From positions 78,993,880-79,057,879 of the forward strand of contig NC_035440.2 in NCBI RefSeq assembly GCF_002127325.2: a DNA stretch of 64,000 nt, given 5' to 3'. Under the pieces are notes generated by a model. That model did no database searches. It had not been told where the DNA came from and saw only the letters and a program-made list of their open reading frames with translations. The position numbers were made by a program, and so were the translations under genes. The DNA is from Helianthus annuus. Taxonomy: Eukaryota > Streptophyta > Magnoliopsida > Asterales > Asteraceae. Positions 63,036 to 64,000 of this stretch are shown here, piece by piece; position 1 is the first letter of the stretch; the number at the start of each line of letters is the position of its first letter.

Positions 63036-64000
63036 TCATCCCCAACTTGAAAGAAATTTCGTCCCGAAATTTGGCAAGCAGGTACAAGAGAGTGAAGTGA
63101 CAATTCAAGATTGTTGCGGATTTTCCTCAGGTGTTACATCATCCCCAACTTGAAGAGGAATTTCGTCCCGAAATTCACCAGTGGTAACCATGGTTGGTTC
63201 AACCTCTTGAACCATTGAGGATATTAAAGTTTCAACAGATCCCTACATTCCTATGCAAACTCCAGTCCACGTATTGAGGTTTAACAAATTCACACGATTG
63301 TTATACAACTTATGCTAGCGAACCTTGACTCTTTAGTCCGTGTTTTCGCTAGGTTCCCTGATAAATACAACTGTTCCGATGACTTCAGGTTCCGACAAGG
63401 GTATCATAAGTGTTTCATCAGACAACACGGTCTTACATCCATGGCGTACATACCATTACGACAGTTATCCCACTCCGTTAATTAGTCCGAGTTTGTGAGC
63501 CATGTCACCGTTTCATCCTAGTAATTTGAACGTTCCCACGCGTCGAAAACTAAGATTACCATGTTTACTATAGCGTACCGCACCCCCCCCTTAGGGTGAT
63601 ACTTTCGATTATGACACGTTCGTCCACAACAAACTCTCAGAGTTTCCTAAGCTCATCAGTTTTCCTAGCAGTTACGCGTTGCCATCAAACAATTTCCGGT
63701 CTAAACAATCTTCAAGAGTTTGGAGCTCAAGTCCTGGACCTGTGATTAGATTATCACCCCATCTTAATTCAACAGGGAGATTAGCGTTACCGTCCAAACG
63801 ATGCCTCAAACAAGGTTATATGCATACTAATACGGTAACAGCTGCTGTAGAACTCACCCAAGGATAAGCGTCCTTCCAGTTCTACTAAAGTTAACCATAC
63901 ACATGCTCACAGCATGTCTTCGTGTGCAAGGATGGTTCGTTTACTCTGATCGTTTGCCCCACAGTGATACGAAATGCCCATGCCTAGACGTAAGCCGAGA
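63036..64000 (-). pseudogene. E13 interior: decayed integrase end
   Basis: The PPT block is present twice, 103 bp apart (63027-63072 and 63130-63175). Near 63900-64000 the DNA follows the E2 stretch that encodes the integrase catalytic-glutamate region (compare 15160-15250), including GCATGTCTTC and ATGCCCATGCCTAGA, but with many changes. No open frame. The assignment rests on this resemblance. Confidence 0.5.

Larger units (their letters stand above)
60460..64000 (-). mobile_element. E13: gypsy element, 3' LTR and decayed pol end (runs off the window)
   Basis: The LTR 60460-63035 (2576 bp) starts TGTAACACCCCC and ends GGGTTGTCACA. Next to it on the minus strand is the polypurine tract CTTTCAAGTTGGGGATGA and the block TTTCGGGACGAAATTTC shared with E2 and E4. 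The interior (63036-64000) is very degraded. Confidence 0.8.

Overview
This is a repeat-dominated window from a flowering-plant nuclear genome. The kinds of retroelement (chromodomain-bearing Ty3/Gypsy elements, a Sirevirus-like Ty1/Copia element with a third ORF, Athila-like LTRs), initiator-Met-tRNA primer sites, TATA-driven LTRs and an intron-split gene fragment all fit a plant. The style of gag, LTR ends and third ORF recalls the daisy family (Asteraceae), but that is inference from memory of such elements, not a search. I see no complete host protein gene.

Layout. I label the elements E1 to E13. The left part is a three-level nest, all on the minus strand: a long gypsy LTR (E1, 1-1669 and 22676-23066) is interrupted by E2 (1670-22675, target-site duplication TTAAC), whose low-coordinate LTR is interrupted by the young gypsy element E3 (2191-10832, duplication CGTAA). 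E3 has a full gag-pol frame broken by a single stop codon. E2 is badly decayed and has LTRs of about 4 kb.

The middle part is a second nest. E4 (23256-49331, minus) is a gypsy chromovirus with a structured leader, an extra acidic ORF before gag and a probable gag intron. Its high-coordinate LTR is interrupted by E5 (35402-48114, plus), a Sirevirus-like copia element with 738-bp LTRs, duplication GTGTT, broken gag and pol, and a 4-kb third ORF. E4 abuts an LTR fragment of a relative (E6, 49332-50081), which sits against the 3' end of a plus-strand gypsy (E7). E7's chromodomain is split by a solo copia LTR (E8).

The right part (52-64 kb) holds an Athila-like 3' LTR (E9) carrying another solo copia LTR (E10), a TRIM-like element (E11), a copia 3' end (E12), a GC-rich stretch, a CpG-rich tandem array, the last two exons of an unidentified host gene with a tRNA-Ser-like gene and a DRT100-like leucine-rich-repeat fragment in its intron, and finally a long gypsy LTR (E13) that cuts the upstream exon, with decayed integrase running off the window.

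The most interesting signals are: eleven tandem hairpins with covarying stems in the E4 leader, whose non-canonical pairs are almost all G-U on the predicted RNA strand; a promoter-like block ahead of the third ORF of E5 that resembles the E5 LTR promoter; a frame-perfect 92-nt GT-AG intron in E4 gag; and GC-rich palindromes upstream of TATA boxes in three different LTRs.
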